NCBI GenBank assembly: GCA_934201705.1
Contig: CAKPXF010000015.1
Span: 1-57,280 of the forward strand
Source of the DNA: an uncultured Bacilli bacterium
Lineage (GTDB): Bacteria > Bacillota_I > Bacilli_A > RFN20 > CAG-631
Direction of reading: 5' to 3'
DNA length: 57,280 bases
Shown: positions 27,892-34,878 of the stretch, piece after piece
How positions within the stretch are numbered: the first letter of the stretch is position 1
How the letters are laid out: each line of letters starts with the position of its first letter
The notes under the pieces: generated by a model
Seen by the model: the letters and a program-made list of their open reading frames with translations, nothing else
Told to the model about the DNA's origin: nothing
Database searches by the model: none
Position numbers and translations under genes: made by a program

Positions 27892-28207
27892 CGTATTTTA
27901 TTTTGTGACCACCTCCCAGTACTCGATACCCTTTTTTTGCGCGTTCTATTTCAACTTTTGCCTTTATTAATTCTTCAATTAGTTTTTCTTTTGATAATTT
28001 ATTTAAATCTGTAAAATTATTTTCAGCTATAACTTTATTAATTTCATTTAAATTATTAATTTCACGATATTCTCTCATATAATCTCTAACAGTATATGGG
28101 TTAATATTATATTTAATTGCAGCTTGATTAATTTTAATTTCTTTATTATATACTTCTTTTCCTATTTCAAGCCTTTCTTCTTTCGAGAATTTTTTCATTA
28201 TTATCAT
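27878..28207 (-). CDS. IS3 OrfA-like helix-turn-helix protein
   Basis: A 109-residue protein with an N-terminal HTH (FSKEERLEIGKEVYNKEIKINQAAIKYNINPYTVRDYMREY). A short coiled coil and an ending KGYRVLGGGHK follow, as at the OrfA-OrfB junction of IS3-family transposases. OrfA is complete but OrfB is reduced to a stub and no inverted repeats were found around it. It sits between the TasA-like and SipW genes, on the same strand, with RBS AAGGAG. It may be a decayed insertion or a domesticated DNA-binding regulator of the operon. Confidence 0.7.
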   Translation of the reverse strand: MIIMKKFSKEERLEIGKEVYNKEIKINQAAIKYNINPYTVRDYMREYREINNLNEINKVIAENNFTDLNKLSKEKLIEELIKAKVEIERAKKGYRVLGGGHKIKYETIN

Positions 28208-28230
28208 CTCCTTAAATAATGATATTAATT

Positions 28231-28301
28231 TACTAAAGAAGAGGTTCTTTTATAAAAACCCCTTATTTAGTAAAGGCTTAACTAGTAAAACTAGTAAAGC
28301 C
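28231..28301 (-). promoter_or_regulatory. Two hairpins after the TasA-like gene
   Basis: Between the TasA-like stop and the HTH gene are two stems. One is GGCTT/AAGCC with ACTAGT/ACTAGT (28275-28301). The other is larger, TACTAAA/TTTAGTA enclosing AAGAGGTT/AACCCCTT (28231-28272). Neither has a strong T-run. They may act as a leaky terminator or RNA-stabilising element that lets the surface protein be made in excess over downstream genes. Confidence 0.5.
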
Positions 28302-28324
28302 AAATAAATATTTGCAAAACCTAT

Positions 28325-29284
28325 TTACGCATTGTTAGGAACAGCAGTGAATGTTAATGTGCCAGTAAAGCTATTAGAAGCCACTTTATTAGAACAAAGT
28401 TTATCATTTCCTTCAAGCCAGAAATTGAAATGAACTTTTACAAACTTATATTCTCCTTCAGCAATAGCAAGATTCTCTACACCATTAACATCTTTAAATG
28501 TTGCGTATGTTTGTTCTTCACTAATTATATCTTGTGGTGCAGTAGTCAATAATTTTGTTGCAGATTCTTTATCATAGATATCATCAAGTTGTTGTTCATT
28601 CTTAGTTCCAGTAGCAGTATAAACACCATATGATTTATTAGAAATTGTCTTACCATATAATAATTCCATTGATTTCTTAGCAATATCTTCTTGAGAGTCC
28701 TCTTTGCTTTGAAGTCTCATAATATTTGTTTTAGCATCAGTATAAGTTGCTGTAGGATTTAAATTCTCGCTATCAGTTGCTTTTGAATATGGAGCATATG
28801 ACATTCTAGCAACTTTTAAAATATCAGAGCCTTCTTGACCAGCTGCCAAATCATTCGAAGAGATTTGAATTTTAGAGCCTTTTGTTATAGCAAAATATAA
28901 ATCGAATGATACATAATTTCCTTTATGATCATCGATAAGAGTGTAATCAAAAACATCAGCTTCTCCATTCTTAGTAAATGTATCAGCAGAAAGTTTTGAA
29001 AAAACTGAACCATTTAATGATGTTACAGGTTGTAGTAAAGCAGAAGCTTGTTCATTTGTAGCTCCGTGTTTAAAGTATTCTTCCAAACTTACAGTCTTGT
29101 CATATTTTGTTCCATCCTTTGACACGAAAATTCCATTTCCTGCTGCTTCAGCAGTAATATCCATGCCACCAACTGTAGCTTGTCCATTAGTTGTAAACCA
29201 TGCATATGTTGATCCAACTGTTGTTAATGCAGCTAAGCCTAAAGTTAGGCCGCTAACTAATAATTTTACATTTCTTTTTTTCAT
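28325..29284 (-). CDS. TasA/camelysin-like secreted protein with SipW-type signal
   Basis: A 319-residue exported protein. The frame starts at a TTG inside the ribosome binding site; the ATG at 29284, preceded by AAAGGA and AAGGAA, is the real start. The N-terminus MKKRNVKLLVSGLTLGLA...STYAWFTTNG is the SipW-cognate signal, with the hallmark TYAWFT. The mature domain is beta-rich (EYFKHGAT, FDLYFAITKGSKI, VHFNFWLEGND). TasA-type proteins form biofilm matrix fibres. Two SipW peptidases in the same operon fit processing. The cargo role as matrix or fibre subunit is by family; the adhesive or structural role is inference. Confidence 0.85.
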   Translation of the reverse strand: MKKRNVKLLVSGLTLGLAALTTVGSTYAWFTTNGQATVGGMDITAEAAGNGIFVSKDGTKYDKTVSLEEYFKHGATNEQASALLQPVTSLNGSVFSKLSADTFTKNGEADVFDYTLIDDHKGNYVSFDLYFAITKGSKIQISSNDLAAGQEGSDILKVARMSYAPYSKATDSENLNPTATYTDAKTNIMRLQSKEDSQEDIAKKSMELLYGKTISNKSYGVYTATGTKNEQQLDDIYDKESATKLLTTAPQDIISEEQTYATFKDVNGVENLAIAEGEYKFVKVHFNFWLEGNDKLCSNKVASNSFTGTLTFTAVPNNA

Positions 29285-29312
29285 TATTCCTTTTCCTTTC
29301 AATTTAATTTAA

Positions 29313-30056
29313 TTACAAAACATAAAAATCTAAATTTAATCGTAAAGCACCGCCAAGCATTGAATTATCTGATTCTAAATCCCAGCCATCTAGCCACATT
29401 ACTATTGTGTATTTTTTTACGTCGCCTTTGTCAAAATCATGATATTCTTTTTTTATAATAGACCTATCGTCTAAAAATGGTGTTGTGAGTGTCTTAACAA
29501 CCTCACCTGTTGAACGATCAACATTTTCTGTTGGTTCACCTATATGTCCTTCATCTTCTCTTGCTTTAGCATATATTGTTTTAACGCCATCTTCAATTAT
29601 CATTACTCTTAGTATTGAATCAATTTTTCTAGTTGCAGTTTGAATATTAAAACTCATAAGGTAATTTGTTGTAGTTTTTCCTGCATTAATTAAATAGAAT
29701 GAGTAAGCAAAATATATATCTTGACCAACAGCATTTTTTTGATGCTTTTCTCCGAGATTATTATCAATGTTTTTATCAATAACACAATATTCTGTATCAG
29801 TAGCATCAGCAAGAGGATTTGCATTTAATCTACTAACCTGATTAGACATATCTTCATTAATAGAAAGCATTAAACTTTTGTCGTTACTTGGTTGTCTTAA
29901 AGATATTACAAAGCTTCCAACATTCATGCCATAGTAAGATAATGCTGCAATTATAAGAATTAATGAACCTGTTATTGCAATTATTTTTGTAACTCTTTGT
30001 CGCCATAATTGCTTTTTTAAGAATCCATTAACAATTTGTTTTTTTATAAGCACCAC
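29313..30056 (-). CDS. Signal-anchored surface protein, first gene after riboswitch
   Basis: A protein of about 247 residues that I do not recognise. It has a basic N-terminus (KKQLWRQRVTK), one membrane helix (about 28-45, IIAITGSLILIIAALSYYG) and a beta-rich extracellular part. That part ends in TIVMWLDGWDLESDNSMLGGALRLNLDF, a topology resembling the tails of TasA/camelysin-family proteins such as the neighbouring gene. The open frame begins at 30080, but that ATG lies in the terminator stem. The tandem GTG codons at 30056 and 30053, behind a G-rich AGTGGGG, are better though unusual starts. It is 28 bases before the TasA-like start and probably an accessory subunit or anchor. Confidence 0.7.
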   Translation of the reverse strand: MVLIKKQIVNGFLKKQLWRQRVTKIIAITGSLILIIAALSYYGMNVGSFVISLRQPSNDKSLMLSINEDMSNQVSRLNANPLADATDTEYCVIDKNIDNNLGEKHQKNAVGQDIYFAYSFYLINAGKTTTNYLMSFNIQTATRKIDSILRVMIIEDGVKTIYAKAREDEGHIGEPTENVDRSTGEVVKTLTTPFLDDRSIIKKEYHDFDKGDVKKYTIVMWLDGWDLESDNSMLGGALRLNLDFYVL

Positions 30057-30065
30057 CCCACTTGC

Positions 30066-30096
30066 AAAAAAAGACTCCATATTTTCTTATGGAGTC
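30066..30096 (-). terminator. Riboswitch terminator (expression platform)
   Basis: The perfect 9-bp stem GACTCCATA/TATGGAGTC (30096-30088 and 30081-30073 on the minus strand) has loop AGAAAA and is followed by seven T. It stands between the c-di-GMP aptamer and the first gene. Its bases 30079-30090 are exactly complementary to the 3' edge of the aptamer (30140-30151), offering an alternative antiterminator pairing. Confidence 0.9.
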
Positions 30097-30139
30097 TATT
30101 AATTACTTGCTTGGCATAACACAAAACTAGTATCCACCT

Positions 30140-30228
30140 ATAAGAAAATATAAATGGTAACTGGCTAGGATATAATCCCCCTATAGTTTTGCGTCACTAT
30201 GTTGCCATAGTTTTGCTCTTTTCATTGC
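30140..30228 (-). promoter_or_regulatory. c-di-GMP-I riboswitch (GEMM aptamer)
   Basis: On the minus strand the sequence shows the core of the GEMM-I class. GAGCAAAAC is followed by the stem CTATG/CATAG capped by a GCAA tetraloop (30210-30197). Then come the conserved GACGCAAAAC (30195-30186), TATAGGG, a short stem, and GCCAGTTACC (30165-30156). Vc2 and clostridial examples have the same order GCAAA-P2-GNRA-GACGCAAAGC-P3-GGTTACC. The aptamer starts about at the transcription start and a terminator follows it. It should sense cyclic di-GMP and control the surface-protein operon. The many c-di-GMP enzymes in the window support this. Confidence 0.87.
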
Positions 30229-30234
30229 ATGAGT

Positions 30235-30263
30235 AGTTTATAAAATTTTTTATAAATAGTCAA
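30235..30263 (-). promoter_or_regulatory. Promoter of the riboswitch-controlled operon
   Basis: On the minus strand TTGACT (30258-30263) and TAAACT (30235-30240) are 17 bases apart. Initiation near 30228 would place the riboswitch at the very 5' end of the transcript. The -10 hexamer is the same as at the promoter near 507. Confidence 0.7.
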
Positions 30264-30583
30264 TAATATTTTCACTTTTTCACATTTGAGACATAAACTG
30301 GTAATTTATTCACTCAATTTTACATTAAAAAGTTACTAAAATTGAAGATGGAAATTATGTAGCATTTAAGGGTTAAATTACATAAAATTAATGTCGCATG
30401 TTATACTAATGTGTGCTAAAAACATGATCTATAGAAAGTGAATAAATATTTGTAGATTTGTAAATTTAATTTATAGATAGACAAGTCGTAAAATACAAAT
30501 GCATTTATCTATAATAAAGTTGTTGCTTTTGTTCTATTTGTAAGAAATTATTGCAAAATGATTTGTTTTTTATATTTATTTAG
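30264..30583. other. Intergenic stretch without recognised gene
   Basis: About 320 AT-rich bases upstream of the riboswitch promoter and downstream of the metal-binding operon. A 9-bp inverted repeat TTATAGATA (30471-30479) / TATCTATAA (30506-30514) with a 26-base spacer is the only symmetry I noticed. No gene or terminator with a clear T-run is evident. Confidence 0.5.
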
Positions 30584-30814
30584 TTATAAAATCACATCAT
30601 AACCAAATGAATGTAAAACTTCTGCAACCTTAATTAAGTCAATTTCATTTTCATATGTAATAGTTACTGTATTTTTTCTAGCACTTGATTTTACACCTTT
30701 AATTTTGAAGTTTTTACGTATTATATCATTTACATGTGTTTCACACATTCCACACTTCATTCCCTTAACAGTTAGTGTTATTACCTTATATTCTTTTTTC
30801 TTGAATAAACTCAT
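30584..30814 (-). CDS. Heavy-metal-associated (HMA) domain protein
   Basis: A 76-residue protein with a ferredoxin-like HMA fold. The metal-binding motif is GMKCGMC at about residues 18-24 and the family end is AEVLHSFGYDV. Such proteins usually carry Cu(I) or another soft metal to a P-type ATPase, but no ATPase is nearby. The upstream promoter carries the iron-type operator shared with both Feo loci, which suggests iron or manganese status rather than copper controls it. Its start overlaps the stop of a 39-residue membrane peptide by four bases (ATGA), so the two are made together. Confidence 0.85.
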   Translation of the reverse strand: MSLFKKKEYKVITLTVKGMKCGMCETHVNDIIRKNFKIKGVKSSARKNTVTITYENEIDLIKVAEVLHSFGYDVIL

Positions 30815-30930
30815 TTTTTAATCTCCTTTTTAGTTTGAATTATTTTAAGAAATTTTAATAGATAGTATTTTAAAAATTGTAGGGAAGTAAAGATTAGAAT
30901 TACAATAAGAAACATTATTAATGCATTCAT
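30811..30930 (-). CDS. 39-residue membrane peptide coupled to HMA protein
   Basis: Translation from the ATG at 30930, preceded by GGAGGA, gives 39 residues: a hydrophobic helix (MNALIMFLIVILIFTSLQFL) followed by a basic tail (KIIQTKKEIKK). The stop overlaps the HMA start as ATGA. Good ribosome binding site, coupling and promoter argue that it is real. I know no family for it. Layout (one helix, basic tail, beside a small Cys protein) parallels the FeoB-associated peptides, so an iron-membrane role is possible but unproven. Confidence 0.65.
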   Translation of the reverse strand: MNALIMFLIVILIFTSLQFLKYYLLKFLKIIQTKKEIKK

Positions 30931-30953
30931 ATATCTACTTCCTCCAATTTTAA

Positions 30954-31004
30954 GTTAGTTCTAACTAACCAAACATATTATAGTGCTTTTTTTTACTTTG
31001 TCAA
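30954..31004 (-). promoter_or_regulatory. Promoter and iron-type operator of HMA operon
   Basis: On the minus strand TTGACA (30999-31004), a 16-base spacer and TATAAT (30977-30982) form a strong promoter. The perfect repeat GTTAGT-TCTA-ACTAAC (30954-30969) begins seven bases after the -10, the same geometry as upstream of the feoB fusion gene. Confidence 0.75.
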
Positions 31005-31037
31005 TAAACAAATAAAATAAAATAACTAGAGAAACAT

Positions 31038-31631
31038 TTAATTATTTAAAGAAATAATGTTATTAGAAAAATTAATAATTTTTTTATTAACTAATTCTTT
31101 TATAGTTTTAGATAATGTTTCGCGTGATACATTTATTTCTTTTGCTAGTTGCGTAATAGAATTGATTTTTATTTGATTATTTTTATAAAGTAAATACAAT
31201 AAACGATCTTTAGTTTTATCAAAAGCTAATAATCTACTTTGTTCCTTTGCCTTTAATACATCATCAGATATCATTTGTAAAAATGTTTCAAGGATGTTAT
31301 TTTTAATTAGTATATTGATTAGTTTGTTCTTATTTATAAATGCAATTGTAGAATTAGTATTTGAAATAACACTTCCTTTATAATAGGGAATAGAAGAAAA
31401 TATTAAAGTATGGCCAAATATCATTCCTTTATCACATTTATTAAAAATGATTTCTTTACCAGAGTATGTATATGAGGCAATAATGATTTCGCCTTCTACA
31501 ACGATGCTAATGTAATTACACAAATCACCTTCATTAAAGATAATTTGTCCTTTTGCATATGTGGTTTTTAAATCGTAGTTTTCTAAAATTAATTTATTAA
31601 TATTATTCATAATCATCGTGATATATATCAC
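31038..31631 (-). CDS. Crp/Fnr-family transcription regulator
   Basis: A protein of up to 197 residues with a cyclic-nucleotide-type beta barrel (about 20-120; GQIIFNEGDLCNYISIVVEGEI) and a C-terminal winged HTH (SITQLAKEINVSRETLSKTIKEL). No Cys cluster of FNR type is seen, so an iron-sulfur sensor is unlikely. The start is uncertain: GTG at 31631 behind AAGGA, or ATG at 31616 or 31610. The gene is divergent from an ABC substrate-binding protein. A perfect palindrome lies at its start, so it likely regulates itself and the neighbour. Confidence 0.88.
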   Translation of the reverse strand: MIYITMIMNNINKLILENYDLKTTYAKGQIIFNEGDLCNYISIVVEGEIIIASYTYSGKEIIFNKCDKGMIFGHTLIFSSIPYYKGSVISNTNSTIAFINKNKLINILIKNNILETFLQMISDDVLKAKEQSRLLAFDKTKDRLLYLLYKNNQIKINSITQLAKEINVSRETLSKTIKELVNKKIINFSNNIISLNN

Positions 31632-31632
31632 A
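31617..31632. promoter_or_regulatory. Crp-like palindrome in divergent intergenic
   Basis: GTGATATATATCAC (31618-31631) is a perfect 14-bp palindrome close to the Crp consensus TGTGA-N6-TCACA. It lies at the start codon of the Crp/Fnr gene and 56 bases before the start of the divergent transporter gene. It is a likely autoregulatory site and shared operator. Confidence 0.7.
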
Positions 31633-31687
31633 CATCCTTCTTTTTTATTTTAATATAATTATTGTGAATTGAAAAGAGGAAAGCAAT

Positions 31688-32674
31688 ATGAAAAAGAAAT
31701 TTTTTACAATTTTATTAGCAGTATTATTAGGATCATGCAGTAATGCAAATTCGCAAATTACGAGTTCAACTGATTCATCAAAAGAAAACAATAGTAGTGA
31801 AAAAACATCAACAACTACTAATTATGATCCAATTAATGTATTATGTCCTACAGGAGCTCCATCACTTGCTTTTTATAATCATCTAATGGATAATAACTTT
31901 ACTACTAATTCCAATCCTGCCAACATTGTTTCTTCAATGACAAAAAATGGAACAGATTTGGTTGTAATAGATTTATTAAAAGGAATACAAGCAATTAATA
32001 ATGGTGCACCTTATAAATTAGCTTCATGCTTAACATTTGGGAACTTCTACATTGCTTCAACTGGAAATGATAATAACGAAACAATGGATAAGAATGATAA
32101 TATTGTTATTTTTGGAAAAGGGCAAACACCTGATTACTTATTTAAGTATTTATATGGTGAGGATTATACGAATATCGAATATGTAGGTAATGTCCAAGCA
32201 GCAGCCAAATGCTTAATTAGTGGCAAAAATGCTGATATGAGTAAGGATGTAGCATATGTCTTTATTGCTCAACCAGTTTTACTTCAAGCAATGAGTCAAA
32301 ACGAAAAAGTAAAAGTATATGCAAATATTCAAGAGCTATATTATGAAAAGAGTCAATCATCTATGTTCCAAGCTGGATTATTTGTTAAAAATGATTTAGT
32401 AAATAAAGATGTTAAAACTTATTTATCAACTCTTGAAAATGATGTAAATTTATTGTTGGGCAAGGATAATGAAACATTGAATAAAATTAATAGTTACGAT
32501 GATGATGCTTTTACAAATAAATATGGAGTAAAAAAGCAAATTGTTGCAAAAACTATTGATAAAAACTTAATGGGACTTGGTTTTAAATATGTAAGTGAAG
32601 TAAAAAATGATGTTAATAAATTCTTAAAGATATTCAATTTGGAGATTAAAGATGAAAGCATCTACCAAAAATAA
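31688..32674 (+). CDS. ABC transporter substrate-binding lipoprotein
   Basis: A 328-residue exported protein. The N-terminus has a hydrophobic signal with lipobox LLGSC at about residues 14-18, then a Ser/Thr-rich linker. The body (VLCPTGAPSLAFYNHLMD, VVIDLLKGIQAINNGAPYKLAS) resembles SsuA/NMT1-type binding proteins for sulfonates, nitrate or thiamine precursors; the ligand cannot be told. RBS AAGAGGAAAG. It overlaps the permease gene by 23 bases. No ATPase gene follows, so the transporter must borrow one or has lost it. Confidence 0.85.
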   Translation: MKKKFFTILLAVLLGSCSNANSQITSSTDSSKENNSSEKTSTTTNYDPINVLCPTGAPSLAFYNHLMDNNFTTNSNPANIVSSMTKNGTDLVVIDLLKGIQAINNGAPYKLASCLTFGNFYIASTGNDNNETMDKNDNIVIFGKGQTPDYLFKYLYGEDYTNIEYVGNVQAAAKCLISGKNADMSKDVAYVFIAQPVLLQAMSQNEKVKVYANIQELYYEKSQSSMFQAGLFVKNDLVNKDVKTYLSTLENDVNLLLGKDNETLNKINSYDDDAFTNKYGVKKQIVAKTIDKNLMGLGFKYVSEVKNDVNKFLKIFNLEIKDESIYQK

Positions 32675-33416
32675 TTATATTTATTATTTAATTGGTATAA
32701 TTGGATTATTTATAATTTGGTTTTTAATAGCAAAAATAGTAGGGGAGGAAAAATTAATTTTTCCTGGCCCTTTTGCTACTTTTAAGGACTTATTTTTACT
32801 TCTTCAAAAGGGAAGCACATATTTATCAATATTATATAGTTTGCTTAAAACAACTATTGGCTTTTTAATTGCATTTGTATTTGCTTTAATAATTGGTACA
32901 CTTGGAGGATTAAGTAATAAGTTTAATATGATATTAAAGCCTCTTATTACCACATTAAAAGCTATTCCAACGGCATCAGTTTTATTTTTATTTATTGTAA
33001 TGGTAGGTTTTGAAAATTCGCCAATATTAGTCGTTATATTAATAACATTTCCTATATTATATGAAGCTATATCAAAGGGAATTAATAGTGTTCCTAAAGC
33101 AATAATTGAGGCTTCAAAACTAGAAAAGGGAAGTACCTTAAAGAATTTGTTATATATTCGTTTTCCGTTATCATTTAATTATTTTTTAATTGGCATTGCT
33201 TCAAGTTTTGGACTTGCATTTAAGGTTGAAATAATGTCAGAAGTATTAAGTGGAGCTAATAAAAAGGGAATAGGTTATGCAATTAAAATTGCTCAAATTA
33301 GTGATGTAACAATGGTCCCTATATTTTCTTGGACTATTATAGCAATTGTCACTTTATTTATAATTTCTATAATTTCTGGAACAATAAGTAAAAAAATTAG
33401 TAACAATATTATGTAA
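32652..33416 (+). CDS. ABC transporter permease, SsuC-like
   Basis: A 254-residue inner-membrane permease with about six hydrophobic helices. The EAA loop IIEASKLEKGSTLKNLLYIRFPLS contacts the missing ATPase. FPGPFATFKDL and LKPLITTLKAIPTASVLFLFI are typical of the nitrate/sulfonate/taurine permease class. It starts inside the end of the binding-protein gene with RBS GGAG. The next gene is an unrelated methyltransferase on the same strand, 120 bases on. Confidence 0.88.
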   Translation: MKASTKNNYIYYLIGIIGLFIIWFLIAKIVGEEKLIFPGPFATFKDLFLLLQKGSTYLSILYSLLKTTIGFLIAFVFALIIGTLGGLSNKFNMILKPLITTLKAIPTASVLFLFIVMVGFENSPILVVILITFPILYEAISKGINSVPKAIIEASKLEKGSTLKNLLYIRFPLSFNYFLIGIASSFGLAFKVEIMSEVLSGANKKGIGYAIKIAQISDVTMVPIFSWTIIAIVTLFIISIISGTISKKISNNIM

Positions 33417-33454
33417 TTATATGATAAAATAATCTTGTAAATAATAAAAGTAGT

Positions 33455-33524
33455 TAAATACATTATGTACATATTGCATATAAGAGGCAACTAGTGCATA
33501 ATGTAATTTAAATACAATATGTAA
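33455..33524. repeat. 9-bp repeat cluster 1
   Basis: TACATTATG TACATATTG stands in tandem at 33459-33476 and TACAATATG at 33513, exactly 54 bases (6 x 9) after the first. A related TGCATAATGTAA lies at 33495. The same arrangement recurs near 35.1 and 35.7 kb. The cluster ends 13 bases before the rRNA methyltransferase start. Confidence 0.6.
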
Positions 33525-33536
33525 AGGAAATAGCGT

Positions 33537-34853
33537 ATGGACTATAGGGAACATTTATTAAGCTTTTTGAATAAAGATGACTGTGAAAAACTATTAAATT
33601 TCCAAGAAAATAGGGAAGAGACGCACTCTTTTCGCTTAAATATCCTTAAATATAAAGAAATTTTCAGTATATTAGAAAAGCACCCTTTTGTAAAAGATGC
33701 CTATATTTATAATAAAGATAATGATAGATTAGGGAAGAGTATTCTTTTTGAAGCAGGAGCATATTATATCCAAGAGCCAGCGGCAATGATGGCTGAATAC
33801 TTATTAAATGTTAAAAAAGGTGAGAAAATACTTGATATGTGTGCTGCACCTGGTGGAAAGACATTTAATGCGTTTATCGATAATAATGATGAAGGATTAA
33901 TTGTTAGTGCAGATATTCATGAAATAAGAGCTAAAATATTATCATCTAATATTGAAAAATATGGTTTTATTAATACATTAGTATTAAATCAAGATTCCTC
34001 AACTTATAAAAGTAAATTTATTAATTTTTTTGATAAAATAATATTAGATGCTCCATGTTCTGGATCTGCTATGTTTCGCAAAAACGAGCAAGCTAAAAAT
34101 GAATGGTCAATTAAAAAAGTTTTAGATTGCCAAGCAATTCAAAAAAGATTAATCGAAGATGCTTATTTAATGCTTAAAAATGAAGGAATGCTTCTATATT
34201 CAACTTGCTCTTTTTCTAAAGAAGAAAATGAAGATGTAATCATAGAGTTTTTAAGCAAACATAGTGACATGAAAATCATACCAATAGACATTGCTAAAAA
34301 GTATAATGAATCAATTGGTATAAAAGGCGGACTAAGGCTTTATCCATTTAATTTTAACGGGGAAGGGCAATGTATATTCTTATTAAAAAAAGAAGGCGTA
34401 GACGCACCAATTCAAAAGAAATTTAAGAAAAAAGAAAATGTTAAAATTCCAAAAATTGTTTTTGATTTTTTAGAAAGTATAAAGTTAAGTTACAATAAAG
34501 ACAATATTAAGTATTTTAACAATTATTATTGGTTAGTAAATTTTGAAGATATAAATCTTGATAGGTTAAAAGTATTAAGATATGGCTTACAGCTTGGATC
34601 AATAGAGAATAATAGATTTATTCCTTCACATTCACTCGCTATGTCTTATATAGTTAATAAAAGCAACTACATTGAATTAACATTTGAAGAGGCTTGCAAT
34701 TATTATAAAGGCCTAACTATTAATAAGGAAGGTAATGAAGGATATAAAATTGTTTCATATCAAGGATTACCACTTGGTTGGGTAAAACAAACTAATAATG
34801 TTTTAAAAAATCACTTGCCAAAAGGATTAAGAAGGCAATATTTAATTAAATGA
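33537..34853 (+). CDS. RsmF-like rRNA m5C methyltransferase
   Basis: A 438-residue Nol1/Nop2/Sun-family enzyme that methylates rRNA cytosine C5 with S-adenosylmethionine. Motifs: SAM loop LDMCAAPGGKTF (about 98-109), DAPCSGSAMFRKNE with the release Cys, and YSTCSFSKEENEDV with the catalytic Cys. The C-terminal third forms the PUA-like RNA-binding part of the RsmF/YebU type. RBS AAAGGAAA. A terminator follows directly. The exact rRNA position is not deducible from sequence alone. Confidence 0.92.
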   Translation: MDYREHLLSFLNKDDCEKLLNFQENREETHSFRLNILKYKEIFSILEKHPFVKDAYIYNKDNDRLGKSILFEAGAYYIQEPAAMMAEYLLNVKKGEKILDMCAAPGGKTFNAFIDNNDEGLIVSADIHEIRAKILSSNIEKYGFINTLVLNQDSSTYKSKFINFFDKIILDAPCSGSAMFRKNEQAKNEWSIKKVLDCQAIQKRLIEDAYLMLKNEGMLLYSTCSFSKEENEDVIIEFLSKHSDMKIIPIDIAKKYNESIGIKGGLRLYPFNFNGEGQCIFLLKKEGVDAPIQKKFKKKENVKIPKIVFDFLESIKLSYNKDNIKYFNNYYWLVNFEDINLDRLKVLRYGLQLGSIENNRFIPSHSLAMSYIVNKSNYIELTFEEACNYYKGLTINKEGNEGYKIVSYQGLPLGWVKQTNNVLKNHLPKGLRRQYLIK

Positions 34854-34854
34854 G

Positions 34855-34878
34855 TAGTCAGAAATGACTATTTTTTTA
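34855..34878 (+). terminator. Terminator of rRNA methyltransferase
   Basis: TAGTCA/TGACTA with loop GAAA, followed by seven T, immediately after the stop codon. Confidence 0.8.

Noticed and set aside
28325..29302. TTG at 29302 as start of the TasA-like gene
   Set aside because: It lies inside the ribosome binding site; the ATG at 29284 gives the standard signal peptide.
29313..30080. ATG at 30080 as start of the first surface-protein gene
   Set aside because: It lies in the 3' arm of the riboswitch terminator with no ribosome binding site; the GTG codons at 30053-30056 are more likely.
30951..30970. Reading the GTTAGT repeat as a copper (CopY/CsoR) operator because of the HMA protein
   Set aside because: The same element controls both ferrous-iron operons, and no copper ATPase or CopY/CsoR gene is present.
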